Shown piece by piece: positions 34,886-42,043 of a stretch of DNA of 42,043 nt (within the stretch, counting starts at the first letter, position 1; every line of letters begins with the position of its first letter). This DNA is from an uncultured Ruminococcus sp. (GTDB lineage Bacteria; Bacillota; Clostridia; Oscillospirales; Ruminococcaceae), in the NCBI GenBank assembly GCA_944386525.1, contig CALXBL010000008.1, forward strand, positions 1 to 42,043, written 5' to 3'. The translations under genes and the position numbers were made by a program. The notes below the pieces were generated by a model. The model searched no databases. It worked only from the letters and a program-made list of their open reading frames with translations, and had not been told where the DNA came from.

Positions 34886-36805
34886 TTGCTTATCCGTCTT
34901 AACGACGTAAATAAAATATATAACGGAAATTTGGTGCTTCAGAATATCGACCTGACTATTGAGGACAGGGATAGGATAGGTCTTATAGGCGTGAATGGCT
35001 GCGGCAAGTCAACTCTGTTAAAGCTTATTACTGGGCAGATACTTCCTGACCATATAAAAGAGGGCGATGGAGAGATTGCATATTCAGGCAAAACTACAGT
35101 TGGCTATCTTGAACAGATGAGCGGACTCGACAGGGAGAGTACCGTATGGACTGAAATGAGAAGCGTATTCAGTGAGCTGCTCGATGCTCAGGAGAGAATG
35201 CGTCAGCTTGAGGAAAAAATGCAGTCCGGCAGCAGTGATGTTGCTGATGAGTATCATCGTTTGCAATCATGGTTTGAAAGCAACGAGGGCTATCAGATAG
35301 ATGTAAAAATAAAGACTATCTTAGGTGGCATGGGCTTTGATGAGAGTACATACGACCGCATTATATCAGGCTTTAGCGGCGGCGAAAAAACACGCCTTGC
35401 AATAGCAAAGCTGCTGCTTGAAGAGCCGAATCTGCTAATACTTGACGAGCCTACAAACCATCTTGACTTTAAAACGGTGATGTGGCTGGAGGATTACTTG
35501 AGAGACTACAAGGGTGCACTTCTCATAGTATCCCACGACAGATATTTCCTTGATAGACTTTGCACGTCAATATGCGAGATAGAACGCACAAGGCTTACAC
35601 GCTATAAGGGCAACTATACTGCATTTACAGCACTTAAAGAGGCTGCCGTTGCAAGGCAGATGAAGGAGTATGAGCTCCAGCAGAAGGAGATAGCCAAGCT
35701 TGAGGATTACGTGACAAGAAATCAGACAAGAGCCTCAACTGCAAAGAGTGCACAGAGCCGTATCAAACAGCTTGAAAAAATAGAGCGAATCGAAAAGCCG
35801 CTGACCTACCATAAGCAGGCGAGAGTGAGATTCGATTTCGACATAGATCCGCCTCAGCAATTGCTCACCGTACAGGATATTGATATATCAGTAGGTGAGG
35901 GAACTGCACGAAAAACTCTGGTAGAGTCTCTCTCGTTTGAAGTACGGCGAGGTGAAAAGTGGGGTATTATCGGCGATAACGGTATAGGAAAGTCCACTCT
36001 GCTGAAAGAGCTTCAGGGAATACTTCCGCATAAGGGAAGGGTTCGCTGGACAAGTAATGTGAAGCGTTCCTATTTTGAGCAGGAGAGCGCAAATCTTCAT
36101 CCGGAAAAGAGCATCATGCAGGAGATACACGACCGTGTTCCCACGTGGACGGATTTGCAGGTGAGAAGTCTATTGGGACAGGTTCGTATTACAGGCGAGG
36201 ATGTATACAAGCCGGTGGGAGTGATAAGCGGCGGAGAGAGAGCCAAGGTCTGTTTTGCCGTTATGATGATAGAAAGAGGAAACGTCCTTATATTAGACGA
36301 ACCTACAAACCATTTGGATATATCCATGAAGGAGGTCATCGAGGACGCTCTTATGGAATTTTCGGGCACAATTCTTTTCGTGTCCCACGACCGTTATCTT
36401 CTCGACAGAGTTGCCGACAGGATACTTGAAATAACTGCCGATGGGATAAGGATATATCAGGGCGGCTTTCAAAGTTGGCTTGATGCAGAGCAGCAGAGAC
36501 AAAGAGAGCTTCGCACTGCACAGACAGTACAGAAGCCTGCTCCGAAAGGCGAAAAGCCTGCATATCGTTCAAAACAGCAGAGAGCGCTTGAGGCAAAGCA
36601 GCGCAGCCGCAAACGTGAGCTTGAAAAGCTGTCCGATGAACTACAGCAGGAGCTTGATCTTCTCAATGAGGAGATTGCCAGGGAGGAGGTTTATTCCGAC
36701 TTTGAGCTTATGCAGCAGAAATGTCATCGTATGGATGAGATACGCATCATGCTTGATGAGACTCTTGATGAGCTTATTATGATTGAAGATGAGTTTGGTG
36801 AGTAA
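34886..36805 (+). CDS. ABC-F family ATPase
   Basis: ABC-F proteins are soluble twin-ATPase factors that act on the ribosome. Some relieve stalling or antibiotic binding, and many are uncharacterised. The 639-residue product has two ATPase domains: Walker A GVNGCGKST near residue 35 and GDNGIGKST near residue 365, signatures SGGEKTRLA and SGGERAKVC, and two LDEPTNHLD Walker B motifs. It has no membrane segments. A C-terminal coiled coil (about 560-635) is rich in Arg, Glu and Leu, like Uup and YdiF types. TTG at 34886 is the likely start, with AGAGGTGAT just upstream. No antibiotic role can be assigned from sequence alone. Confidence 0.92.
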   Translation: MLIRLNDVNKIYNGNLVLQNIDLTIEDRDRIGLIGVNGCGKSTLLKLITGQILPDHIKEGDGEIAYSGKTTVGYLEQMSGLDRESTVWTEMRSVFSELLDAQERMRQLEEKMQSGSSDVADEYHRLQSWFESNEGYQIDVKIKTILGGMGFDESTYDRIISGFSGGEKTRLAIAKLLLEEPNLLILDEPTNHLDFKTVMWLEDYLRDYKGALLIVSHDRYFLDRLCTSICEIERTRLTRYKGNYTAFTALKEAAVARQMKEYELQQKEIAKLEDYVTRNQTRASTAKSAQSRIKQLEKIERIEKPLTYHKQARVRFDFDIDPPQQLLTVQDIDISVGEGTARKTLVESLSFEVRRGEKWGIIGDNGIGKSTLLKELQGILPHKGRVRWTSNVKRSYFEQESANLHPEKSIMQEIHDRVPTWTDLQVRSLLGQVRITGEDVYKPVGVISGGERAKVCFAVMMIERGNVLILDEPTNHLDISMKEVIEDALMEFSGTILFVSHDRYLLDRVADRILEITADGIRIYQGGFQSWLDAEQQRQRELRTAQTVQKPAPKGEKPAYRSKQQRALEAKQRSRKRELEKLSDELQQELDLLNEEIAREEVYSDFELMQQKCHRMDEIRIMLDETLDELIMIEDEFGE

Positions 36806-36867
36806 ATACATTGCGATAGTGCACAAAAAGGAGAAAAAAATTTACTTAACTTTGTGTAAAAGACATC

Positions 36868-36896
36868 TTGCACTATAGAGTGAAATTGTGTATGAT
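36868..36896 (+). promoter_or_regulatory. Promoter for the Thr/Ala/Glu-rich lipoprotein gene
   Basis: TTGCAC (36868-36873) and TATGAT (36891-36896) are 17 bases apart. The leader is about 65 bases. Confidence 0.65.
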
Positions 36897-36967
36897 AAAA
36901 GAGACGCATTGGGATATATGCGTTGTAAAGTTGAAATTAATTCTAAATGAAAAGTGAGGAAATTATC

Positions 36968-37690
36968 ATGAAGACAAAAAGAATTTTAGCTTGTCTGCTG
37001 GCATCCATGATGGTTTGCGGTGCACTGACAGCTTGCGGCGGCGACGAGACATCTGAATCTGCAACAGAGGCTACTACTGAGGCTACTACCGAGGCTGCTA
37101 CTACCGAGGCTGCTACTACTACAGTAGCTGGCGATCAGGCACAGAGTGGTGCATTTGAAGAAGCTGTAGAAGCTAAGTCTGGTGACGCTTATCTGGCTAT
37201 TGTTGACGGTGAGTGGTATGTTCAGTACTGGGGTACAGCTAACGATTTGCTGACATATGATGCAGGCGTTGTTCCAATCACAGGCAACGGCGATTACACA
37301 GTAAGCGTAAACGGTGCATCTGCTGGTCTGTTGTTCGATGTAACAGGCGATGCTAACGGCGAGTATACACCTGCTGGATGCTCTTTCATGGCTGTAATGG
37401 TAAAGGATGGAACTACACTGTATCCTAACATGGCTATTGAGATCAAGAGTATTCGTGTAAACGGCGAAGAGATTGCAATGACAGCTAAGAACTACACATC
37501 CTCTGATGACGGCGTTGAAATGCGTGCAAACATCTACAACGAGTGGGTTACTGAGCTTCCTGAGGATGCTCATGATGCAAATGGTGCTGTAACAGACAAC
37601 GCAACATATTCTGCTCAGATCATCGACAAGAATCTGATTGAGTCATGGACAAGCGTTGAAGTTGACTTCACAGTTTCTGGCATTGAATAA
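36968..37690 (+). CDS. Secreted lipoprotein with TEATTEAATT linker, function unknown
   Basis: I do not recognise the main domain. The 240-residue product has a lipoprotein signal ending in LTAC (Cys23). An acidic threonine/alanine linker (about 28-52) made of repeated TEAT and TEAA units follows, then a beta-rich domain of about 180 residues (DAYLAIVDGEWYVQYWG, then SVNGASAGLLFDVTG). Codons are strongly biased to GCT, GTA, ACA and GGC, suggesting high expression. The ATG at 36968 is chosen over 36947, because GAGG lies inside the longer frame. It stands alone with its own promoter and terminator. An extracytoplasmic binding or structural role is only a guess. Confidence 0.85.
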   Translation: MKTKRILACLLASMMVCGALTACGGDETSESATEATTEATTEAATTEAATTTVAGDQAQSGAFEEAVEAKSGDAYLAIVDGEWYVQYWGTANDLLTYDAGVVPITGNGDYTVSVNGASAGLLFDVTGDANGEYTPAGCSFMAVMVKDGTTLYPNMAIEIKSIRVNGEEIAMTAKNYTSSDDGVEMRANIYNEWVTELPEDAHDANGAVTDNATYSAQIIDKNLIESWTSVEVDFTVSGIE

Positions 37691-37710
37691 GATTTAATAC
37701 TAATCAAGAG

Positions 37711-37742
37711 TGCGGTGCAGATTTTTCTGTACCGCATTTTTG
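37711..37742 (+). terminator. Terminator after the lipoprotein gene
   Basis: TGCGGTGCAGA (37711-37721) pairs with TCTGTACCGCA (37726-37736) with one G-U pair, followed by TTTTT. The next promoter begins one base later. Confidence 0.87.
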
Positions 37743-37771
37743 TTGCAATAATAAGGAAAATGTGGTATAAT
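37743..37771 (+). promoter_or_regulatory. Promoter for the YjbQ-sirtuin-FliB operon
   Basis: TTGCAA (37743-37748) and TATAAT (37766-37771) are separated by 17 bases, with an extended TGG before the -10. Confidence 0.78.
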
Positions 37772-37800
37772 TAAGGAAAAAGCAAAGGGGATGTCTTATA

Positions 37801-38199
37801 ATGCTTTACGAATATACACTAAAAACTCCGGCGGAGGATATGATACCCATAACCGCACAAGTTAAAGGGGCGATAGCAGAAAGCGACGTTGAAAGTGGCA
37901 TTTGCGTGGTTTACTGTCCTCACACTACCGCCGGAATAACCATAAATGAAAACGCTGATCCGGATGTCGTTACAGACCTGCTTTTGGCTTATGATAGAGC
38001 TTTTCCGGACAGACCTGAGTTCCGCCACTGTGAGGGCAATTCAGCAGCCCATGCAAAGGCGTCAGCTATGGGCAGCAGTCAGACCATTATTATAGATAAC
38101 GGCAGACCTGTACTTGGAATGTGGCAGAATGTGTATTTCTGCGAGTTCGATGGACCCCGTACAAGAAAGTTTTACGTTAAGATAGTAGGTGACAAATAG
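37801..38199 (+). CDS. YjbQ family protein (UPF0047)
   Basis: This small protein is of the YjbQ/UPF0047 type, sometimes linked to weak thiamine-phosphate synthase activity, though its true role is unsettled. The 132-residue product has the family motifs CPHTTAGITINENADPDV, HCEGNSAAHAKASAMGSS and LGMWQNVYFCEFDGPR, including the conserved metal-binding histidines. There is no signal peptide. AAGGGGATG lies upstream with relaxed spacing. Its TAG stop shares a base with the GTG start of the sirtuin gene, so translation is coupled. Confidence 0.9.
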   Translation: MLYEYTLKTPAEDMIPITAQVKGAIAESDVESGICVVYCPHTTAGITINENADPDVVTDLLLAYDRAFPDRPEFRHCEGNSAAHAKASAMGSSQTIIIDNGRPVLGMWQNVYFCEFDGPRTRKFYVKIVGDK

Positions 38200-38924
38200 T
38201 GGATAACGAAAAGATAAATAAGCTGCAGCAGATGATCGATGAATCTGAAAGTATAGTTTTCTTTGGCGGCGCCGGCGTAAGTACAGAATCCGGCATACCT
38301 GATTTCAGAAGTCAGGACGGGCTTTATAACCAGAAGTATCCATATCCGCCGGAAACTATCCTAAGCAGGACATTTTACGACAAAGAGCCTGAATGGTTCT
38401 ATCGCTTTTACCGTGAGAAGATGATATTTCTTGACGCTAAACCCAATGCAGCCCATCTTAAACTTGCGGAAATGGAAGAGAAAGGAAGACTGCTTGCGGT
38501 CATAACGCAGAATATCGACGGACTTCACACCAAAGCTGGAAGTAAGTGTGTTCTGGAACTCCACGGCAGCGTCCACAGGAATTACTGTCGGAAATGCGGC
38601 AAGCTGTATAATGCAGATTGGATAATGAGCTTTGATAATATACCGAAGTGCAGCTGCGGTGGAAGGGTAAAGCCCGATGTGGTGCTCTATGAGGAGCCGC
38701 TTGACAACAGCACAATTGAACGTGCAGCTGCAGCCATTTCGGCGGCAGATATGATGATAATAGGAGGCACGTCTCTTGCGGTATATCCGGCGGCAGGTCT
38801 GGTGCGATATTTTAAGGGAAAATATCTTGTGATTATAAACCGTGATGCCACCAGCGCTGACCGTCAGGCAAGCCTTTGCATACGTGAGCCTATAGGAGAG
38901 GTGCTTTCCCGGATAGAGGTGTGA
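38199..38924 (+). CDS. cobB: NAD-dependent protein deacylase (sirtuin)
   Basis: Sirtuins remove acyl groups from lysine using NAD. The 241-residue product has the NAD-binding GGAGVSTESGIPDFRSQDG (23-41), the catalytic QNIDGLHTKAG and ELHGSVHRNYC with its active histidine, and a zinc ribbon with cysteines in CRKCGKLY and KCSCGG. Later it has GTSLAVYPAAGL and the C-terminal INRDAT. This is class U/III bacterial architecture at normal length. The GTG start overlaps the yjbQ stop, and its own stop overlaps the next gene's upstream ATG. CobB enzymes often activate acetyl-CoA synthetase, but the target here is not shown. Confidence 0.94.
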   Translation: MDNEKINKLQQMIDESESIVFFGGAGVSTESGIPDFRSQDGLYNQKYPYPPETILSRTFYDKEPEWFYRFYREKMIFLDAKPNAAHLKLAEMEEKGRLLAVITQNIDGLHTKAGSKCVLELHGSVHRNYCRKCGKLYNADWIMSFDNIPKCSCGGRVKPDVVLYEEPLDNSTIERAAAAISAADMMIIGGTSLAVYPAAGLVRYFKGKYLVIINRDATSADRQASLCIREPIGEVLSRIEV

Positions 38925-38929
38925 TGATT

Positions 38930-39961
38930 ATGAAAAGGCTTGATATCTATCCTGACTACTACGGCAGATTCCGCTGTATTGCGGCGGATTGTGAGGATAG
39001 CTGCTGTGCTCAATGGCAGATAGTGGTCGATGATGAGACCGCTCTTTTGTATGAAGATGTTCCCGGTGAAATAGGTGAGAAGATTCAGTCGGTGCAGGAA
39101 TTTGACGAGGATGGTGACAGGGTATTTAAACTTAATGACGGTAGATGTCCATTCTGGGAAGAAACTGGACTTTGTGAGATACATCGCTGTCTGGGCGAGG
39201 AGTATCTTTGCGGAACGTGCAGCGAATATCCGAGAGCTGTACAGGATTATGGAGACTTTGCTGAACACGATCTGTCGCTGTCGTGTCCGGAGGCTTCAAG
39301 GCTAATACTTTCGGGTGACTGCTCAGAGAATGACTTCATAGAGAGTTATGAGGATATCCCTGATGAGGAGATATGCTATAAGCAGGAGATTATGGACTTG
39401 CTTAAAGAGTCAAGACAGCAGCTTCGTAAGATTATAATGGATAACAGTATAACTCCGTCGGAGGCTCTGTATGAGTGTTATCACTACGCATATGATGTAC
39501 AGAGAGCTGTAGATAATGAGAAGTATGTCTGCCCAGAATTCATTGAAAAGGGTATGGACAGCGTTCCTCAGATATCATATACACGCTTTATAAACGGATT
39601 TTTGCAGCAGGAAATTCTTACAGACCAGTGGCGTGAGATTCTCATCGAGGCTCGAAGTCTGGGCGAGATGAGTATATGTTCAGCCGGATATGATGATATC
39701 GTAAATGCGCTTTCTTCATTCGACAGGGGATACCGGAGAATGATGCTCCATTATGTGGATAGGTACTGGCTGAGAGCCGCCTTTGATTGCGATGTTGTGG
39801 GAAAGCTTCGCCTTATGGCAGCAGCTTATATTATGCTCAGACGTTTGCAGACTGCATATTATATAAAAAATAAAGAGCTGCCCGTTTCCGCAAGTGAGCG
39901 GATGGTACAGCTCTTTTCAAAGGAGGTTGAACATAACAGTTCAATGAACTTCGAATTCTGA
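38930..39961 (+). CDS. FliB-like lysine-N-methylase family protein
   Basis: This 343-residue protein has the cysteine-rich signature of FliB/lysine-N-methylase proteins. The first cluster, YGRFRCIAADCEDSCC, contains Cys16, Cys21, Cys25 and Cys26. The second contains CPFWEETGLCEIH and CLGEEYLCGTCSEYPR. Both probably bind an iron-sulfur cluster or another metal. In Salmonella, FliB methylates flagellin lysines. No flagellin or motility genes are in this window, so the target is unknown. The ATG at 38930 is chosen for its eight-base spacing from AGAGGTG, which ends in the sirtuin gene. It ends two bases from the opposing CDF gene. Confidence 0.87.
   Translation: MKRLDIYPDYYGRFRCIAADCEDSCCAQWQIVVDDETALLYEDVPGEIGEKIQSVQEFDEDGDRVFKLNDGRCPFWEETGLCEIHRCLGEEYLCGTCSEYPRAVQDYGDFAEHDLSLSCPEASRLILSGDCSENDFIESYEDIPDEEICYKQEIMDLLKESRQQLRKIIMDNSITPSEALYECYHYAYDVQRAVDNEKYVCPEFIEKGMDSVPQISYTRFINGFLQQEILTDQWREILIEARSLGEMSICSAGYDDIVNALSSFDRGYRRMMLHYVDRYWLRAAFDCDVVGKLRLMAAAYIMLRRLQTAYYIKNKELPVSASERMVQLFSKEVEHNSSMNFEF
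39872..39917. terminator. Terminator hairpin inside the FliB-like gene, oriented for the CDF gene
   Basis: AAAGAGCTG (39872-39880) pairs with CAGCTCTTT (39908-39916), with an inner TCCGC/GCGGA stem. Read on the minus strand it is followed by a T-rich tract (TTTATTTTTTATAT), so it should end the CDF transcript about 50-90 bases past its stop. It lies within the FliB-like coding sequence. Confidence 0.72.
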
Positions 39962-39963
39962 TG

Positions 39964-41136
39964 TCAGTCAGTATTGGTCATCTGGCAGTCAAATGTAACA
40001 GAGAGCGAATATTTCGAATCCAGATGGTACAGCTCTTCAGCTATAATGCTGCGGAGCTGTTCGTTTTTGTATACGCACTCAAAGGGCACTACTAGGTCAA
40101 ATGAAATCTCTTTGCCATCAGGTTTTTCGGTAAGTCTCAGGTCATGAAAGCTAAGGGACTTATCCAGTCCTGATAGGAGAGCAGATATAAACTCTCTGCA
40201 TTTTATAGTTTCCTCGCAGTTGGGATCAACTGGATCCATATGGATAGTCATGTTGATGTTGGTGTCCTCAAATATACGCTTTTCAATGTGGTCTACCAAC
40301 TCATGTACGGCACGGAAACTCTCTTCGCCATTTATCTCAACGTGACAGCTGCCCATGATATGCGATGGGCCGTAGTTATGTATTATAAGGTCGTGTACGT
40401 TGATGATCTTTTCATGCGCAAGGATTATATCCTTGATGTGCTTTACTATCTTGTAGTCAGCCGGCTTGCCTAACAGGTCATCAGCCGTGTCTCTTATAAT
40501 ATCAAATCCACATTTGAGGATAAACAGTGATACTATAATTCCGGCAAATCCATCTATCGGAAAATTTGTAAATGGAGAAACAATGAGAGACACTGCGGCT
40601 GCAGATGTGGCAATTATATCATTTCTGCTGTCCTTTGCAGCAGCGAGTATCACTGCGGAATCAGCCAGCTTTCCGAGTTTTGTACTGAAGAACGACATCC
40701 AGAGTTTTATGAGTATAGAAACTATAAGTACTATGAGTGCCGGCAAGCTGAATTCAAGAGGTACGGGATTTATTATCTTTGAGACGGAATCTGTAAGCAG
40801 CTCAAATCCTACCAGCATAATGAAAACTGCAATTGTCATAGCTGCAAGATATTCTATTCTGCCGTGACCGAACGGATGAGCTTTGTCGGCAGGTTTTGCC
40901 GCTAGATAACCTCCCAACAGAGCAACGATACAGCTTGCGCAGTCTGAAAGGTTATTGAAAGCGTCTGACACAATTGAGACCGAACCGGATAACATACCGG
41001 CAGCAAGCTTCATTATAAACAGCAGCACGTTGCATATAATGCCTGTCACGCTGCTGAGGGTTGTGTAGGCAGTACGTGCCTTTTGTGAGTCGGCGCTTTT
41101 GGGAATGAATTTTTTTATAAGTATATTACTTAACAT
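39964..41136 (-). CDS. Cation diffusion facilitator transporter
   Basis: CDF proteins export divalent metals by proton antiport. The 390-residue product has six predicted membrane helices and a C-terminal cytoplasmic domain (about 215-385). The family motif HPFGHGRIEYLAA follows helix 2. The transport site reads Asn61-xxx-Asp65 in helix 2 (SDAFNNLSD) and Asp169-xxx-Asp173 in helix 5 (KDSRND), with no histidine. An Asn-Asp-Asp-Asp site is associated with manganese exporters, so manganese export is a reasonable inference. The C-terminal extension beyond the usual ~300 residues is longer than minimal CDFs. The ribosome binding site (CAGGG) is weak. Confidence 0.92.
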   Translation of the reverse strand: MLSNILIKKFIPKSADSQKARTAYTTLSSVTGIICNVLLFIMKLAAGMLSGSVSIVSDAFNNLSDCASCIVALLGGYLAAKPADKAHPFGHGRIEYLAAMTIAVFIMLVGFELLTDSVSKIINPVPLEFSLPALIVLIVSILIKLWMSFFSTKLGKLADSAVILAAAKDSRNDIIATSAAAVSLIVSPFTNFPIDGFAGIIVSLFILKCGFDIIRDTADDLLGKPADYKIVKHIKDIILAHEKIINVHDLIIHNYGPSHIMGSCHVEINGEESFRAVHELVDHIEKRIFEDTNINMTIHMDPVDPNCEETIKCREFISALLSGLDKSLSFHDLRLTEKPDGKEISFDLVVPFECVYKNEQLRSIIAEELYHLDSKYSLSVTFDCQMTNTD

Positions 41137-41172
41137 AGATAGCCCTGCTTTTATATAAAGGTTTATACTTAT

Positions 41173-41201
41173 ATTATATCACATATCACCAGTCTTCACA
41201 A
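41173..41201 (-). promoter_or_regulatory. Promoter for the CDF gene
   Basis: On the minus strand, TTGTGA (41196-41201) and TATAAT (41173-41178) are 17 bases apart, with an extended TGA. No yybP-ykoY-type manganese leader was recognised in the short leader. Confidence 0.68.
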
Positions 41202-41546
41202 CCGTAATTTCAGACGTGATTATGCTTGCGTTTTTGTGCAAAATGACTAAGACATCTATACAACCTGCTCTGTGGTACAGGTTTTCATGCAATCATCATG
41301 CGGCGTATCCCGGTAAGCCTTATTGATAGCAGTGATAAGCTGTACAGTATCTGGAAAACCTACCGCACACCCAAGAGGAAAATTTTACAGTTGAGAGTAT
41401 GTATAGTATTTATGCAATGTTTACAGGTACATATGCTATGATTGTGGTACTCTAAAATGTTATTCTAAGTAGAACAAAAAGCTGCACAGTTGATTGTTTT
41501 AATGCGAAATGTTTTTCTTATGAATTTAAACAATATCCATTAGTTC

Positions 41547-41575
41547 TTGAATTACCGGCAGTAATGTGATATAAT
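41547..41575 (+). promoter_or_regulatory. Promoter for the DUF1275 gene
   Basis: TTGAAT (41547-41552) and TATAAT (41570-41575) are 17 bases apart, with TGA before the -10. Confidence 0.75.
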
Positions 41576-41651
41576 AAAAATGATACCACACAAAGCAAGA
41601 TATATTCTTTATGCGGTATTGTTATTTTAAGTAATAGGAGTGGAAAAATAT

Positions 41652-41978
41652 ATGGAGCGTAAAGAAGTACAGGAAGTACAGATAGATGACACTATTTTAG
41701 AGTGTGAAAGACCAAGAGTATTTATGCCGCTGACATTTCTTGGCGGCTATTACGGCGGATTTACATATGCTGTCAGAGGAGGTGTATTTTGTAATGCACA
41801 GACAGCTAACTTTGTGTTATGTGCAATTGCATTGGCACATATGGAGTGGTCGCAGGCAGTTTATTATATTATACCTATGACAGCATATACACTTGGGATC
41901 ATCATATCAGAAATCATTGGAAGACCGGCACGAAAATATTTAAAAATGCGCTGGGATACTATACTTATGAGCCTCTGA
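41652..41978 (+). pseudogene. Truncated DUF1275 (YoaK-like) membrane protein
   Basis: This 108-residue frame matches the N-terminal half of DUF1275/YoaK membrane proteins: GGYYGGFTYAVRGGVFCNAQTANFVL and a second helix region (YYIIPMTAYTLGIIISEIIG). Family members usually have more than 200 residues and about six helices. Here a TGA follows WDTILMSL, and the in-frame sequence beyond it does not look like the missing half. A new promoter-like element and ribosome binding site follow within 60 bases. The start at 41652 is preferred, as AGGAG (41636-41640) overlaps the longer GTG start. It may be a deletion remnant, or a small protein still made from its good promoter. Confidence 0.6.
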
Positions 41979-42007
41979 AAAAAAGTCTGTAAAAAGTCAG
42001 CAAACTG

Positions 42008-42033
42008 TGGTAAAATAGAAATAACACAGGAGG
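42008..42033 (+). promoter_or_regulatory. Promoter-like -10 and ribosome binding site of the next gene
   Basis: TGG-TAAAAT (-10 at 42011-42016) is followed closely by AGGAGG (42028-42033). The start codon must lie at or beyond the window end, and the leader would be very short. Confidence 0.45.
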
Positions 42034-42043
42034 CTGATTTTTT

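Larger units (their letters stand above)
41137..41639. other. Divergent intergenic region, 503 bp
   Basis: Besides the CDF promoter (41173-41201, minus) and the DUF1275 promoter (41547-41575, plus), little is recognisable. A plus-strand frame is open from 41247 to 41441, with an ATG at 41298, but no family or ribosome binding site was recognised. A hairpin of 11 of 13 pairs joins 41583-41595 with about 41607-41619 in the DUF1275 leader, and could act as an attenuator. Confidence 0.35.

Noticed and set aside
36816..36876. Inverted repeat ATAGTGCA/TGCACTAT near the lipoprotein promoter
   Set aside because: The arms are eight bases with a ~45-base gap, one arm overlapping the -35. It could be an operator but is too short to support without comparison.
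41298..41441. 47-codon frame between the CDF and DUF1275 genes
   Set aside because: No ribosome binding site, promoter or recognisable family. Length is within chance expectation.
1..42043. tRNA genes, rRNA genes, insertion sequences or phage genes
   Set aside because: No cloverleaf, rRNA segment, transposase or integrase frame was seen on either strand.

Overview
The window looks like a chromosomal segment of an anaerobic Firmicute of the family Oscillospiraceae, most probably a Ruminococcus. The clues are Firmicute gene order (rplS-lepB-rbgA-rnhB-yraN; tig-clpP-clpX), sigma-A promoters with 17-bp spacers, strong AGGAGG ribosome binding sites, a secreted dockerin protein, and long threonine-rich linkers in several exported proteins, as found in cellulolytic and amylolytic ruminococci. 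The species cannot be fixed from this sequence alone. No tRNA, rRNA, CRISPR array, insertion sequence or prophage was seen.

Layout. 1-5.4 kb: ribosomal protein L19, signal peptidase, ribosome-assembly GTPase, RNase HII, YraN, threonine synthase and a phosphoesterase, all on the plus strand. 5.5-8.9 kb: trigger factor, ClpP and ClpX. 9.0-12.2 kb: an SPFH membrane protein, a divergent lipase-like protein and a lipoprotein polysaccharide deacetylase. 12.3-16.4 kb: an operon of a Tet(M)-like translational GTPase fused to a YacP/Rae1-type NYN nuclease, an alpha/beta hydrolase and a cysteine-motif redox-type protein. 16.4-21.1 kb: a C39-like peptidase lipoprotein, a zinc-ribbon membrane protein of unknown function and the dockerin protein. 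21.3-24.8 kb: a heterodimeric ABC exporter. 24.9-29.8 kb: glycogen branching enzyme, class II aldolase and glycogen synthase. 29.9-32.6 kb: a DUF5662 protein, D-aminoacyl-tRNA deacylase and a class B penicillin-binding protein. 32.6-36.8 kb: a metal-linked pair (a COG0523 GTPase with four His/Cys repeats, and a GTPase-like domain fused to a YcgQ/TIGR03943-like domain), then an ABC-F protein. 36.9-42.0 kb: a lipoprotein; a tightly coupled YjbQ, sirtuin and FliB-like operon; a cation diffusion facilitator; and a truncated DUF1275 membrane protein.

Working together. Most genes are housekeeping: translation and protein quality control, export, glycogen storage and cell wall. The least ordinary parts are the GTPase-nuclease fusion, which would bring an mRNA-cleaving domain to the ribosomal A site, the two-gene metal-chaperone cassette, the sirtuin/lysine-methylase coupling, and the orphan dockerin protein. 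Start sites were adjusted wherever a ribosome binding site favoured an internal ATG over the longest frame.
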